The position numbers were made by a program, and so were the translations under genes. The notes beneath the pieces were generated by a model. That model had not been told where the DNA came from, searched no databases, and saw only the letters and a program-made list of their open reading frames with translations. 31,556 nucleotides of DNA from an uncultured Clostridia bacterium (GTDB lineage: Bacteria > Bacillota > Clostridia > Christensenellales > Aristaeellaceae). Every line of letters starts with the position of its first letter. Positions within the stretch are counted from its first letter, which is position 1. Positions 7,049-15,566 of the stretch are shown here, piece after piece. The stretch covers positions 1 through 31,556 of the forward strand of contig CAKUKP010000031.1 of assembly GCA_934663625.1 (NCBI GenBank), read 5' to 3'.

Positions 7049-8746
7049 TTACTGGCTGTGTGCCGCCATATATTCATCCGGATCCACCACTTCGCCGGTC
7101 ATCGGATCATGCACGCCGCGCCAGTAATACGTGGTGCCGGAGGAATAGGAATCAAAGCTCAGCTGATACCGGCTTACCTCTTCATCGGTATCCCAATCGT
7201 AGGAAATCAGCCAGCCTTCGCTGTCCAATTCCGGCTTGCCTTCCTTATACAGCACGGGCGTGCCCGTCACGCTGTATACGTAGATGCCGTCGGTATCATC
7301 AATGTAATCGGTATATTTGCATTCGCGATCCTTGCGGGTCACGATGGAAATCAGTTCGTTGCGGTATTCCGGACGGTTGCCCCAGATCGTAACCGTAGCG
7401 TATTCCTTATCTACGGAAGTATAGATGTAGATCGCGCTGTCGGTTTCGTTCTTGAATACCAGATCCTTATCGCTATCCGTGACCGCCGCATCCAGACTGG
7501 GTTCCACGTAGGTAACCGTCATGCTGTGCGGCCAGCGTTCAATGACCGTCATGCCCGCCTTCAGAATCGCGTTGTACAGCGTGCTGCTGGCCTGACATAC
7601 GCCGCCGCCGTAGCCCTTGCGGGTGCTGTTTCCGGCAAATTCCGTCGCCAGCAGGAAGCCGCGCGCCTCCGTGCGGGGGCCGACCACATCGTTAAAGCTG
7701 ATGGTTTCGCCCGGCCAGATGCACATCCCGTCGAACTTGCTCAGCGCAAGGCGCACGTTCTGGCGGCTCGACCAATCGCGGAAGGTTACGTCCGTCTGGA
7801 TTTCCACGATTACCTGCAGCGCGCCGGAGGCCGCACTGGAGCTGATCGCGGGTTCCGCCACGACCACCGGAAGCGCCGTATCGCCGGTGCCGGTTTCCAC
7901 CAGACTTATGATCATTTCGCGCGTCGTTTCTTCGTCCAGCTTAAAGCCGGTCTGCGATTCGGTGGTCAGATACGGGCGCTCCGTCGTGATCGTCACTTCG
8001 GCGTTCACGGGCGCGACGTACACCGCATCGGCGATCTGCTGTACAAACGCATCGATTTTTGCTTCATCGTAGGTCATTTCCGCGTTCCATACGATGGGCG
8101 TTTCCTGCAGATTTTCAATATCACTCTTGCGGCTGAACAGGCTGCCGTAATGGCCGATGTTCCACGCACGCTCCACGATATCGCCGACGTCGATGTCTGC
8201 ATCAAAATCGCGGGCGGTGAACGTCCATGAATTCGTACCGTAGGTCAGCGTATAGGGGGTATCCAGCCGCGCCGTAATCTGATCCTGCACGGCCTGAATG
8301 CCGCCGCTGCGGGTATAGCCAGACAGATTTACGCCGTTGATGGTGATGTTATCGCAGAATGTATTTTCATTTCGGGCGACGGTGATCCACGCCGAACCCA
8401 GATAGATCAATATTGCCAGCGCGAACGCGCCGATCAGCAGCATCGGCAGAGGATTTCTGCGCTTTTTCGGCCGGCGCGGCTGTGCGCGGCGGGGACGCGG
8501 CGGCTCCGGCGGACGGCGATGGCTGCTGCCTGCGTAAGCGTCGCGGCGATGGGGTTCCTCGCGGCGGTACGCGCCGCCAGCGTATTCGCTTCGGCGGTAA
8601 TCGGTGGAAGCGCCTGAACGATACGCGCCGCGATCATATGCGCGGGCGTTTCGATCGCCTTCGAATGGGCGCGCCGAAATTGACCTGCGTGCGGAAGATC
8701 CGCTGCCGCGCGGCCGCGCCGGATTCGAATAAGGCTTACGTTCCAT
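7049..8746 (-). CDS. VanW family protein with peptidoglycan-binding-like domain
   Basis: A 565-residue envelope protein. Residues 1-98 are a low-complexity cytoplasmic tail rich in Arg, Tyr, Ser, Gly and Pro. About 101-120 is a single transmembrane segment. About 130-300 is a PG_binding_4-like region (DARDF-type strands and a TGFKLDEETTREMI repeat). About 320-470 is the VanW domain, with FDGMCIWPGETISFNDVVGP, a GYGGGVCQASSTLYNA core (Cys384) and WPHSM-TVTYVEPSLDA. VanW is an accessory gene of some vancomycin clusters, but its chromosomal homologues are widespread in Clostridia and have no settled biochemical function. No vanA, vanH or vanX genes are present, so this does not predict resistance. 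The ATG at 8746 has GAGGAG 6 bp upstream; the ATG at 8764 lies before that site and was rejected. Confidence 0.88.
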   Translation of the reverse strand: MERKPYSNPARPRGSGSSARRSISARPFEGDRNARAYDRGAYRSGASTDYRRSEYAGGAYRREEPHRRDAYAGSSHRRPPEPPRPRRAQPRRPKKRRNPLPMLLIGAFALAILIYLGSAWITVARNENTFCDNITINGVNLSGYTRSGGIQAVQDQITARLDTPYTLTYGTNSWTFTARDFDADIDVGDIVERAWNIGHYGSLFSRKSDIENLQETPIVWNAEMTYDEAKIDAFVQQIADAVYVAPVNAEVTITTERPYLTTESQTGFKLDEETTREMIISLVETGTGDTALPVVVAEPAISSSAASGALQVIVEIQTDVTFRDWSSRQNVRLALSKFDGMCIWPGETISFNDVVGPRTEARGFLLATEFAGNSTRKGYGGGVCQASSTLYNAILKAGMTVIERWPHSMTVTYVEPSLDAAVTDSDKDLVFKNETDSAIYIYTSVDKEYATVTIWGNRPEYRNELISIVTRKDRECKYTDYIDDTDGIYVYSVTGTPVLYKEGKPELDSEGWLISYDWDTDEEVSRYQLSFDSYSSGTTYYWRGVHDPMTGEVVDPDEYMAAHSQ

Positions 8747-8775
8747 CGTCCACTCCTCAATCATTTTCTCTTTTC

Positions 8776-8804
8776 ATTATAACACATAGATCGGCAAGTA
8801 TAAA
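8776..8804 (-). promoter_or_regulatory. Sigma-A-type promoter for vanW-ridA-prs
   Basis: Read on the minus strand: -35 TTTATA (plus 8799-8804), 17-bp spacer, -10 TATAAT (plus 8776-8781), about 30 bp before the vanW-like ATG. Confidence 0.75.
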
Positions 8805-8891
8805 GCACATTTTGACGGCTTATGTGAAAAAAACAAAAATTCACAGATTGTTGTCGATTTATATAGAAATTGGTCATACCAGTTTTGACAT

Positions 8892-8925
8892 AAAAAAAGG
8901 GACTGCGATATTCCATCACAGTCCC
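8892..8925 (-). terminator. Rho-independent terminator after ftsH
   Basis: On the minus strand an 11-bp stem GGGACTGTGAT / ATCGCAGTCCC (one wobble, 5-nt loop) is followed by seven T residues (A-run at plus 8892-8898). It lies 9 bp after the ftsH stop. Confidence 0.9.
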
Positions 8926-8934
8926 TGCATGGGT

Positions 8935-11082
8935 TTACAGTTCGTCGTTTTCGCGATCATCCGCGGTGGTTTCGATATCCTGCGCGGATTCCGGTTCGGA
9001 TTTTGCTTCCGGCGCTGCGCCGTCTGCATCATTCTGCACATCGGTTTCCGGATCGATTTCCACTTCGGGCTTCGTTTCCGCATCCGTTTCCGGCTTTGCT
9101 TCCGGCTCCGCATCGATCTTTACGGAATAATCGCTCGCCTTGGGCGCGGGCAGCTCCTTGCCCTGCATGAAGCATTCGAATTCCTCGTAATCGATCTTTT
9201 CGCGTTCGATCAGCAGCGCGGCGAGCGCGTCCAGCTGATCGCGATGCTCGGTCAGAATGCGCTCTGCGCGGGCGTACGCCTGCGTCAGCAGCGATCGAAC
9301 CTCGGAATCGATCATTTCATTTACCTGCTCGGAAAAGCCGGAGTTCTGCTGCGAGAACTGCTTGCCGAGGAATACCTCGTGTTCCGTTCCGAGGAATACG
9401 GGGCCAAGCTTGCTGCTCATGCCGTATTCGGTCACCATGCCGCGCGCGATTTCGGTGGCGCGCTTGATATCGCTGGATGCGCCGGTGGAAATATCGCCGA
9501 ATACGATCGCTTCCGCCACGCGGCCGCCCATCAGGCTCGCCATCTGCGCGTTCAGGCGCGCGGTGGTGATGTAGTTGAATTCCTCCTGCGGCAGATACAT
9601 GGTGTAGCCGCCCGCCTGTCCGCGCGGGATGGTGGTAATCTCATGCACCTTATCGCATTCCGGGATATAGTAGGATACGATGGCGTGTCCGCCCTCGTGG
9701 AAGGCCACCAGCCTGCGATCCATTTCGGTAATGCGCTTGCTGCGCTTTTCCGGACCGGCCACCACGCGGGTGATGGCTTCCTCGATCGCCGCCATGGTGA
9801 TTTCGTTCTGCTTGCGGCGCGCGGTCAGCAGCGCGGCTTCGTTCATCACGTTCATCAGATCCGCGCCCGTGAAATAGGGGGTACGGCGCGCCAGAACGGA
9901 AAGGTCCACATCCTTCGCCAGCGGCTTATTGTGCGAATGCACCTTCAGGATGGCCTCGCGGCCGATCACATCGGGGTAATTTACGATGATACGGCGATCG
10001 AAGCGGCCGGGGCGCAGAAGCGCGGGATCCAATACGTCGCTTCGGTTCGTGGCGGCCATGACGATCACGCCTTCGTTGTGCGTGAAGCCGTCCATTTCCA
10101 CCAGCAGCTGATTCAGCGTCTGTTCGCGTTCATCGTGACCGCCGCCCAGCCCCGCGCCGCGCTGGCGGCCGACCGCATCGATTTCATCGATGAAGATGAT
10201 CGCAGGGGCGTTCTTCTTGGCTTCAGAAAACAGATCGCGCACGCGGCTCGCGCCCACGCCGACGAACATTTCAACGAAATCCGAACCGGAGATCGTGAAG
10301 AACGGCACGCCGGCTTCGCCCGCTACGGCGCGCGCCAGCAGCGTTTTGCCCGTTCCGGGAGGGCCTACCAGCAGAATGCCGGTGGGAATCTTAGCGCCGA
10401 CCTTGGTAAAGCGGCGGGGATCCTTCAGGAACTGTACGATTTCGCGCAGTTCTTCCTTTTCCTCGTCCGCGCCCGCAACGTCCTTAAACGTAACCTTGTT
10501 GGCCTTGGGATCCATCTGGCGCGCGCGGCTCTTGCCGAAGCCCATCACGCCGCCCTTGCCGCCGCCGCTCTGCTGGCGCATCAGGAACACCCACAGCAGT
10601 ACGAACAACACCACCGTAACGATCAGCGGCAGCCATTCCGCCAGCCACGACGCCTGCGGAGGCAGTTCCGTAGCGAAGGTGAAGGTATATTCGGTGGGGC
10701 GCACGGTGTGACCCAGCACGCTTTCATAGATGTTGTTTACATCATTGTAGAATTGGTTCGTGTTGGGGATGACCGCCTTGAAATCATAGCTCTGCGGGAA
10801 GTTCGCATCCGGAATGCTGCTGTTTTCGCACAGGCCGTACAGCACATTTTCCTGAATGACGATGCTTTCAATGGTTTTGCCCGCGTCTTCCTTCGAAAGC
10901 GTTTCGCCGTTATCCGCGCGCAGATCGGTTTCCACCCAATCCAGCAGCTCGGAATAGCTCAGATCCTGATACGTGGCGGGACTATCGGAATCCAGCATCC
11001 ATACCACGGCCAGAATCGCCGCCAGCAGCATAAGATACAGCAGCGGTCCATGCAGAAGCCGGCTCTTTTTATTGTTATTCAA
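8935..11082 (-). CDS. ftsH: ATP-dependent zinc metalloprotease FtsH
   Basis: A membrane-anchored AAA+ protease that degrades misfolded membrane proteins and regulatory proteins. The 715-residue layout is: TM1 (about 12-30), an extracytoplasmic domain (about 31-145), TM2 (about 148-167), the AAA+ domain with Walker A GPPGTGKT at 240-247, Walker B IIFIDEIDAVG and the SRH (LLRPGRFDRR), then the M41 protease domain with HEGGH at 462-466. An acidic Glu/Asp/Pro/Ala-rich tail of about 80 residues follows the usual FtsH end. The start is TTG at 11082, with GAGAGG about 8 bp upstream. The next Met (residue 18) would truncate TM1. It is the last gene of tilS-hpt-ftsH, the same order as in Bacillus. A TATAAT on the minus strand at plus 11129-11134 lacks a good -35, so a private promoter is only possible. 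Confidence 0.97.
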   Translation of the reverse strand: MNNNKKSRLLHGPLLYLMLLAAILAVVWMLDSDSPATYQDLSYSELLDWVETDLRADNGETLSKEDAGKTIESIVIQENVLYGLCENSSIPDANFPQSYDFKAVIPNTNQFYNDVNNIYESVLGHTVRPTEYTFTFATELPPQASWLAEWLPLIVTVVLFVLLWVFLMRQQSGGGKGGVMGFGKSRARQMDPKANKVTFKDVAGADEEKEELREIVQFLKDPRRFTKVGAKIPTGILLVGPPGTGKTLLARAVAGEAGVPFFTISGSDFVEMFVGVGASRVRDLFSEAKKNAPAIIFIDEIDAVGRQRGAGLGGGHDEREQTLNQLLVEMDGFTHNEGVIVMAATNRSDVLDPALLRPGRFDRRIIVNYPDVIGREAILKVHSHNKPLAKDVDLSVLARRTPYFTGADLMNVMNEAALLTARRKQNEITMAAIEEAITRVVAGPEKRSKRITEMDRRLVAFHEGGHAIVSYYIPECDKVHEITTIPRGQAGGYTMYLPQEEFNYITTARLNAQMASLMGGRVAEAIVFGDISTGASSDIKRATEIARGMVTEYGMSSKLGPVFLGTEHEVFLGKQFSQQNSGFSEQVNEMIDSEVRSLLTQAYARAERILTEHRDQLDALAALLIEREKIDYEEFECFMQGKELPAPKASDYSVKIDAEPEAKPETDAETKPEVEIDPETDVQNDADGAAPEAKSEPESAQDIETTADDRENDEL

Positions 11083-11167
11083 TCAGAAATCCTCTCTTTC
11101 CGATAATCGAAATCATACGGCGAATGGTATTATATCCGCACTGTTTAAACGGAATATAAACGCCGAA

Positions 11168-11713
11168 TCAGTTTTCGTAAACGCTGGGCTTCAGCACGCC
11201 GATGTAGGGCAGATTGCGGTACAGCTCCGCGTAATCCAGACCGTAGCCCACCACGAATTCATCGCCCACTTCGAAGCCGCAGTAATCCGATTTCAGCGTG
11301 ATGCCCGGCGCGCGGCGGGAGGGCTTATCCAGAAGCGTAGCCAGACGGATGCTGGCGGCGCCGCGGGAGGCGAGCACGCGCGTTAAATAGCTCAGCGTGA
11401 AGCCGCTGTCCACGATGTCCTCCACGATGATCACATGCTTGCCTTCGATGGAGGAGGAAAGATCCTTGCGGATTTCTACTTCGCCGGAGGACTTGGTGGC
11501 GTTGCCATAGCTGGATACCGCCATGAAATCCATCGTCAGCGGGATGGGCATATTGCGCAGCAGATCGGTGTAGAACATCACCGCGCCCTTCAGGATGCAA
11601 ACCATCGTAGGCGTTTTGTCCGCGTAATCGCGGGCGATTTCTTCGCCCATTTCCTTCACGCGCTTCTGCAGCTGTTCCTCGGTAAACAGAATCTTTGCGA
11701 TATCGTTCTTCAT
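11168..11713 (-). CDS. hpt: Hypoxanthine phosphoribosyltransferase
   Basis: Salvages hypoxanthine (and usually guanine) to IMP/GMP using PRPP. The 181-residue protein shows the PRTase type I fold: ILKGAVMF (40-47), MDFMAVSSYG (61-70), and the PRPP-binding loop VIIVEDIVDSGFTL (94-107) with its paired acidic residues. ATG 11713 is chosen over the ATG at 11740 because GGAGG sits 6 bp upstream. Only one base separates it from the tilS stop, so translation of the two is probably coupled. The tilS-hpt-ftsH order matches the Bacillus operon; in B. subtilis HprT also acts with TilS as an ftsH regulator, which is known for that species and not shown here. Confidence 0.96.
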   Translation of the reverse strand: MKNDIAKILFTEEQLQKRVKEMGEEIARDYADKTPTMVCILKGAVMFYTDLLRNMPIPLTMDFMAVSSYGNATKSSGEVEIRKDLSSSIEGKHVIIVEDIVDSGFTLSYLTRVLASRGAASIRLATLLDKPSRRAPGITLKSDYCGFEVGDEFVVGYGLDYAELYRNLPYIGVLKPSVYEN

Positions 11714-11714
11714 C

Positions 11715-13058
11715 TTATACCTCCGCCGGATCATCGGCAATGTAATTTAGGGTAAGGCGCACCCTGCGCCGCGTGGTATCGGTAATGCGCGCTTCCTCCG
11801 ACGGCATCATGCCGCACACCCAGAAAACGCGGCTGCCCGCCGCGATCAGCGGCGTCACGTCCCGAACCGGCAGATCAACGCCGCGGTTCGTGAAAAAATC
11901 GGATAGCAGCATATCGCCCGCCGCGCCCAGCGGATGAAACCGGTCGCCGTCCCGGCGCGTGCGCACGGCTGCGCCCGAAAGCACGTCTGCATCCAGCACC
12001 TCGCGCAGCGGGTCTGTCCGGTCGATTTCAAATTCGCCGCACTCTGCGTATATTCGGCAGAACGCAGGAAGCTCCGTCGCGCCGCACAAATTCAGCAAAG
12101 CGGGTTCGACCGGCACGCGGTTTCGATCGAGGAAATACAGCGCGTTCGGCGTGCGCAGCGCATATCTCGTGCCGCCGATGTCCGTTCGCCCGCGCCGTGC
12201 GCGGCAAAGGTTCGCAACCGCATCGATCCGCGCGGCGGCGGCGCTCTGTCCAAGCAGCCTTTTCAGGGCGCGGCGAAGGATCGCTTCCTCCGGAAAATCG
12301 GAAAAAACCAGCCTTTGCCCGTATGCGCCGCGCTGCAAATGCGTATCCAGAAATTGATCGGTCAGCCTGCCCAGCAGATCGTTTTCAATCCCGATCGTTT
12401 TTGCGCAGCGGCAGATCGCTTCCGCCGCTGATGGATAGCTTTTCTCAATTTCGGGCATTACATTCAGGCGAAGCGCATTTCGCGGCGTATCGGCGATTTT
12501 GTTGGTTGCGTCCTCACGCCAGGATGCGCCGCAGCCGGTCAGATACGCTTCCAGATCGCACTTGCGTACGTTCAGAAGCGGCCTGTACAGCATGCCGGAT
12601 CGCTCCGCCATGCCGGATAAACCATCGCTGCCCGCGCCGCGCAGAAGGTGCATCAGCACCGTTTCCGCCTGATCGTCCGCGTGGTGCGCCAGCGCGATCA
12701 GATCCGCGCCCGCTCGCTTTGCGCATTCGTACAGAAAGCCGTATCGCGCGTCGCGCGCGGCGGTTTCCAGCCCGCGGCCCGTTTCGCGCGCGATGCGCAA
12801 AACATCGATGCGATCCGTGATCAGCGGCACGTTTTCGTGATCGCACAGTTCTTCGCAGAAGCGCTGATCGCCATCCGCGTCCGATCCGCGAATCATATGG
12901 TTCAGATGCGCCGCGGTCACGCGCATCGCATATTTTTCGCGCGCGCGCGCCATCAGCATCAGCAGCACCACGGAATCCGCGCCGCCGGACAGGGCGATCA
13001 GAATATGCTTGCCCCGCGCGGGTTCAAAGGATACGCGCTCCGGCAGATTCGATGCCAT
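11715..13058 (-). CDS. tilS: tRNA(Ile)-lysidine synthase
   Basis: Attaches lysine to C34 of the CAU-anticodon tRNA-Ile so that it reads AUA rather than AUG; essential in most bacteria. The 447-residue protein begins with the N-type ATP pyrophosphatase PP-loop SGGADS (24-29), followed by AAHLNHMIRGSDADGD and LAHHADDQAETVLMHLLRGAGSDGLSGM (residues spread over about 135-165), which are TilS hallmarks. A linker and a C-terminal TilS_C-like domain follow. ATG 13058 is chosen because GGAGG lies 8 bp upstream; the alternative ATGs at 13073 and 13076 precede or overlap that site. It has a near-consensus promoter and heads the tilS-hpt-ftsH operon, divergent from spoIVB. Confidence 0.95.
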   Translation of the reverse strand: MASNLPERVSFEPARGKHILIALSGGADSVVLLMLMARAREKYAMRVTAAHLNHMIRGSDADGDQRFCEELCDHENVPLITDRIDVLRIARETGRGLETAARDARYGFLYECAKRAGADLIALAHHADDQAETVLMHLLRGAGSDGLSGMAERSGMLYRPLLNVRKCDLEAYLTGCGASWREDATNKIADTPRNALRLNVMPEIEKSYPSAAEAICRCAKTIGIENDLLGRLTDQFLDTHLQRGAYGQRLVFSDFPEEAILRRALKRLLGQSAAAARIDAVANLCRARRGRTDIGGTRYALRTPNALYFLDRNRVPVEPALLNLCGATELPAFCRIYAECGEFEIDRTDPLREVLDADVLSGAAVRTRRDGDRFHPLGAAGDMLLSDFFTNRGVDLPVRDVTPLIAAGSRVFWVCGMMPSEEARITDTTRRRVRLTLNYIADDPAEV

Positions 13059-13084
13059 GGCAAAATCCTCCATCATAATAATCT

Positions 13085-13113
13085 ATTATAGACGTTTTTC
13101 GGATGATTCGCAA
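13085..13113 (-). promoter_or_regulatory. Sigma-A-type promoter for tilS-hpt-ftsH
   Basis: On the minus strand, -35 TTGCGA (plus 13108-13113), an exact 17-bp spacer and -10 TATAAT (plus 13085-13090). It is 27 bp from the tilS ATG. Confidence 0.85.
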
Positions 13114-13133
13114 CCGTTTTTCCGCGAAAAAAG

Positions 13134-13163
13134 GTATATTTGCCGATGAATGGGGTTAAAATC
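13134..13163 (+). promoter_or_regulatory. Possible sigma-F/G-type sporulation promoter for spoIVB
   Basis: GTATA at 13134-13138, a 15-bp spacer, and GGTTAAAATC at 13154-13163. This fits the forespore sigma-F consensus as I remember it (GYWTA, then GGNNANAHTR), with a mismatch only at the last base. It lies about 165 bp upstream of the spoIVB ATG, on the divergent side of the tilS promoter. Forespore control of spoIVB is established in B. subtilis; this site is inferred. Confidence 0.5.
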
Positions 13164-13329
13164 ATGAAATGAATGGAAAAAACAGCCAGCGGCCGGCGAA
13201 AACGCGTTGATTCCCGCGCGCGGCTGGCTGAAATTGTCGAACCGCAAAGCTTTTGGCAGAATGCCGCATTCGCGGCGCGGCAGAATAAACGATGCGAACG
13301 CAAGCGCTTCGCGAAGGGAGAGGAAGAAA

Positions 13330-14388
13330 ATGGGAAAGGAAAGAAACGCGCGGTATATCGCGCTGATGATCGCCGTAATGCTTTCGGCGGCGATCATCGG
13401 AATGAGCGCGACCGGCGCGGACGGGCGCGCTGCGGCGGCCGCGTATGAACCGAAGATACTGATTCCCGGCGGAAAATCAGTAGGCATTGCGATGGCGACC
13501 GAGGGCGTGGTGGTCATCGGCATGAGCGATGTGGGCGAAAGCAAAAGTCCGGCGCGCGCCGCAGGGCTGAAGGGCGGCGATGTGATCACGGCGGTCAACG
13601 GCGTTCCGGTGAGCACTGCGCAGGAGCTCACGGATCTTTTGACGGACGGCGAGCGCGCGCAGATCGATTATACGCGCGGCGGCGATGCGCACAGCGCCGA
13701 AGTGCTGCCCGTGCGGGATGGGCGCGATGGACGGGCGCGCATCGGCGCGTGGGTGCGCACGGATACGGCGGGCGTGGGCACGCTGACCTATATCGATCCT
13801 GCGACAAATGATTTCGGCGCGCTGGGTCACGCGGTGGCGGATGTGGATACGGGGGTTACGCTGCCGCTGTCCGAGGGCGCGATTTACAACAGCCGCGTGG
13901 TGCAGATTGAGCGCGGCCAGCGCGGCGCGCCGGGCGAAATCGTGGGCGATTTCATCGGCGGCGCGGAACAGATCGGCGATGTGACGGACAACACCGATTT
14001 CGGCCTGTTCGGATCGGATTATCGCGGCGGCACCGATGATCTGCCGTATGCAGATGGGCTGCCCGCGGCGGAGCGCAGCCAGATTCACACGGGCAGCGCG
14101 CAGATTTTAACCACGATCGATGATCGCGTGCGCGCGTTCGATTGCGAAATCGAGCATCTGAGCTTCGGCAGGGAGCCCACGATGCGGTCGATTGTGCTGC
14201 ACATTACCGATCCGGAGCTGATCGAGCGCACGGGCGGCATCGTGCAGGGCATGTCCGGCAGCCCGATCGTGCAGGACGGACGGCTGGTGGGCGCGGTCAC
14301 CCATGTATTTGTAAATGATCCCACGAGAGGCTACGGAATATGCATCGGCGATATGCTGACCGCGGCGGAGCGGGAACAGGCGGCGTGA
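13330..14388 (+). CDS. spoIVB: SpoIVB serine peptidase (S55), PDZ-containing
   Basis: In sporulating Firmicutes SpoIVB is made in the forespore and secreted into the inter-membrane space, where it cleaves SpoIVFA to trigger SpoIVFB and pro-sigma-K processing. The 352-residue protein has an N-terminal membrane segment or signal anchor (about 7-30), a PDZ domain (about 50-125; SPARAAGLKGGDVITAVNGV), and the S55 domain with FGALGHAVADVDTG (His167) and GGIVQGMSGSPIV (Ser311, predicted nucleophile), followed by GAVTHVFVNDP. It is somewhat shorter than the Bacillus protein. ATG 13330 has AAGGGAGAGG at 13314-13323. The usual neighbour spo0A is absent; the gene lies divergent from tilS. Confidence 0.93.
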   Translation: MGKERNARYIALMIAVMLSAAIIGMSATGADGRAAAAAYEPKILIPGGKSVGIAMATEGVVVIGMSDVGESKSPARAAGLKGGDVITAVNGVPVSTAQELTDLLTDGERAQIDYTRGGDAHSAEVLPVRDGRDGRARIGAWVRTDTAGVGTLTYIDPATNDFGALGHAVADVDTGVTLPLSEGAIYNSRVVQIERGQRGAPGEIVGDFIGGAEQIGDVTDNTDFGLFGSDYRGGTDDLPYADGLPAAERSQIHTGSAQILTTIDDRVRAFDCEIEHLSFGREPTMRSIVLHITDPELIERTGGIVQGMSGSPIVQDGRLVGAVTHVFVNDPTRGYGICIGDMLTAAEREQAA

Positions 14389-14396
14389 CGAAGTAC

Positions 14397-14422
14397 GGCG
14401 AGGGCGGGGATTCGCCCTCGCC
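14397..14422 (+). terminator. GC-rich hairpin after spoIVB (terminator-like, no T-run)
   Basis: A perfect 9-bp stem pairs GGCGAGGGC (14397-14405) with GCCCTCGCC (14414-14422), 8 bp after the stop codon. No T-tract follows, so it may be a weak terminator or an mRNA 3' stabiliser. Confidence 0.5.
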
Positions 14423-14472
14423 AAATCCATGTAAAGATAATCCCGACGTGCGCAAAGATTACGCCGCATGGC

Positions 14473-14499
14473 TTGACAAAATCGATGATTTACGATAAT
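14473..14499 (+). promoter_or_regulatory. Probable sigma-A promoter for yitT-like gene
   Basis: A consensus -35 TTGACA is at 14473-14478. The best -10 is GATAAT at 14494-14499 (15-bp spacer); TAATGT at 14496 would give 17 bp but matches less well. Confidence 0.5.
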
Positions 14500-14565
14500 G
14501 TAAAATTGGGGCTGGATTTTCGGCGCAGATCATTCCGGCTACAATATATGGGGAGTGATCATCGA

Positions 14566-15483
14566 ATGAAGAAAAACCAGCGAACCAGCAATCAGAATCC
14601 AAAGGCAAACGCATCGGCGCTGAAGGGCATAAAGCCCGTGAATATTTTCGCGCTGATCGCGGCGGGCATCATCAACGCAATCGGTGTGATGATCTTCCTG
14701 TTTCCGGTAAAGCTGTACGACAGCGGCATTTCCGGCCTTTCCATGCTGCTGGATCAGGTAACGGCGCCCTATCTGACGGTATCGCTGTTTCTGCTGATTT
14801 TCAATATTCCGATTTTCATATTTGGCATGAAGCGGCAGGGCATAACGTTTACGATATATTCCTGCATTGCCGTGGGCGTGTATTCCCTGTTTTCATTTCT
14901 GATTGAAAAGGTATTTCCGGTGGATGTGAGCTTTGTATCCCCGCTCGCGGGCAGCGATCTTCTGCTGTGCGCGATCTTTGGCGGCGTGATCTCCGGCATC
15001 GGCAGCGGACTTACGATTCGCTTCGGCGGCGCGATCGATGGTATCGATGTGCTTTCCGTGGTGTTCGCGCGGCGGCTGGGGCTGTCCATCGGTTCGTTCG
15101 TGATGGTGTTCAACTTCCTGCTGTACGTGGCGTGCGGCATCGTATTGAACAGCTGGATTCTGCCGCTGTATTCGATCATTACATATTTTGTAGCGTCCAA
15201 GACGATCGACTATATTGTAGACGGCTTCGATCGGGTAAAATGTGCCATGATCGTGACCACCGAGGCGGATCGAATCACCGAGGAGCTGAGCAAGAGCTTC
15301 AAATCCAGCGGCACCATCGTAAACGCGATCGGCGGCTATTCCAAGAGCGAACGCCAGATCGTCTATTTCATTGTGAACCATTTCCAGGTAAACAAGCTGA
15401 AAGCCATCGTGCATGAAATCGATCGCGGCGCGTTCGTATCCCTGCAGGAGGTTTCCGAAGTAATCCATCAGAAAGAACGTTAA
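14566..15483 (+). CDS. YitT family membrane protein (DUF161 + DUF2179)
   Basis: A 305-residue protein. A short basic N-terminus is followed by five or six predicted transmembrane helices (about 25-205), with the family's 'SGISGLSMLL' and 'GIGSGLTIRFGGAIDGIDVLS' segments. A cytoplasmic DUF2179 domain follows (about 215-300; MIVTTEADRITEELSKSF and GGYSKSERQIVYFIV). The family is common in Firmicutes, several copies per genome, and its transport substrate or role is not established. ATG 14566 has GGGGAG at 14550-14555. An ATG at 14548 lacks a ribosome site. It is probably transcribed alone, since a separate consensus promoter follows for the next gene. Confidence 0.9.
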   Translation: MKKNQRTSNQNPKANASALKGIKPVNIFALIAAGIINAIGVMIFLFPVKLYDSGISGLSMLLDQVTAPYLTVSLFLLIFNIPIFIFGMKRQGITFTIYSCIAVGVYSLFSFLIEKVFPVDVSFVSPLAGSDLLLCAIFGGVISGIGSGLTIRFGGAIDGIDVLSVVFARRLGLSIGSFVMVFNFLLYVACGIVLNSWILPLYSIITYFVASKTIDYIVDGFDRVKCAMIVTTEADRITEELSKSFKSSGTIVNAIGGYSKSERQIVYFIVNHFQVNKLKAIVHEIDRGAFVSLQEVSEVIHQKER

Positions 15484-15518
15484 GGTTGTTAAAAAGCAGA
15501 TGAGCCTCCGGTTTTGCT

Positions 15519-15547
15519 TTGACAAACGGTAAATTCCGGCGTATAAT
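15519..15547 (+). promoter_or_regulatory. Full-consensus sigma-A promoter for MATE gene
   Basis: TTGACA (15519-15524), 17-bp spacer, TATAAT (15542-15547): both hexamers match the consensus exactly with ideal spacing. Predicted transcription starts near 15554, leaving a leader of about 135 nt before the MATE ATG. Confidence 0.92.
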
Positions 15548-15566
15548 AACTGCCTGTACACTTTTT

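Noticed and set aside
6611..8230. 539-codon plus-strand frame opposite ridA and vanW-like
   Set aside because: Opposes two genes with clear families and ribosome sites; low-complexity product without domains.
7049..8746. Vancomycin-resistance locus suggested by the VanW domain
   Set aside because: No vanH, vanA/B ligase, vanX or vanRS genes are present. VanW homologues are common chromosomal genes in Clostridia.
8413..11106. 897-codon open frame on the plus strand opposite ftsH and vanW-like
   Set aside because: It is antisense to a clear ftsH and lacks a ribosome site. Its composition (His/Arg/Ala-rich) is that of a reverse-frame shadow in GC-rich DNA.
14425..14440. Second ATGTAA start-stop after spoIVB (near 14429)
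   Set aside because: No Shine-Dalgarno sequence precedes it and it lies upstream of the next promoter, so it is a chance match.
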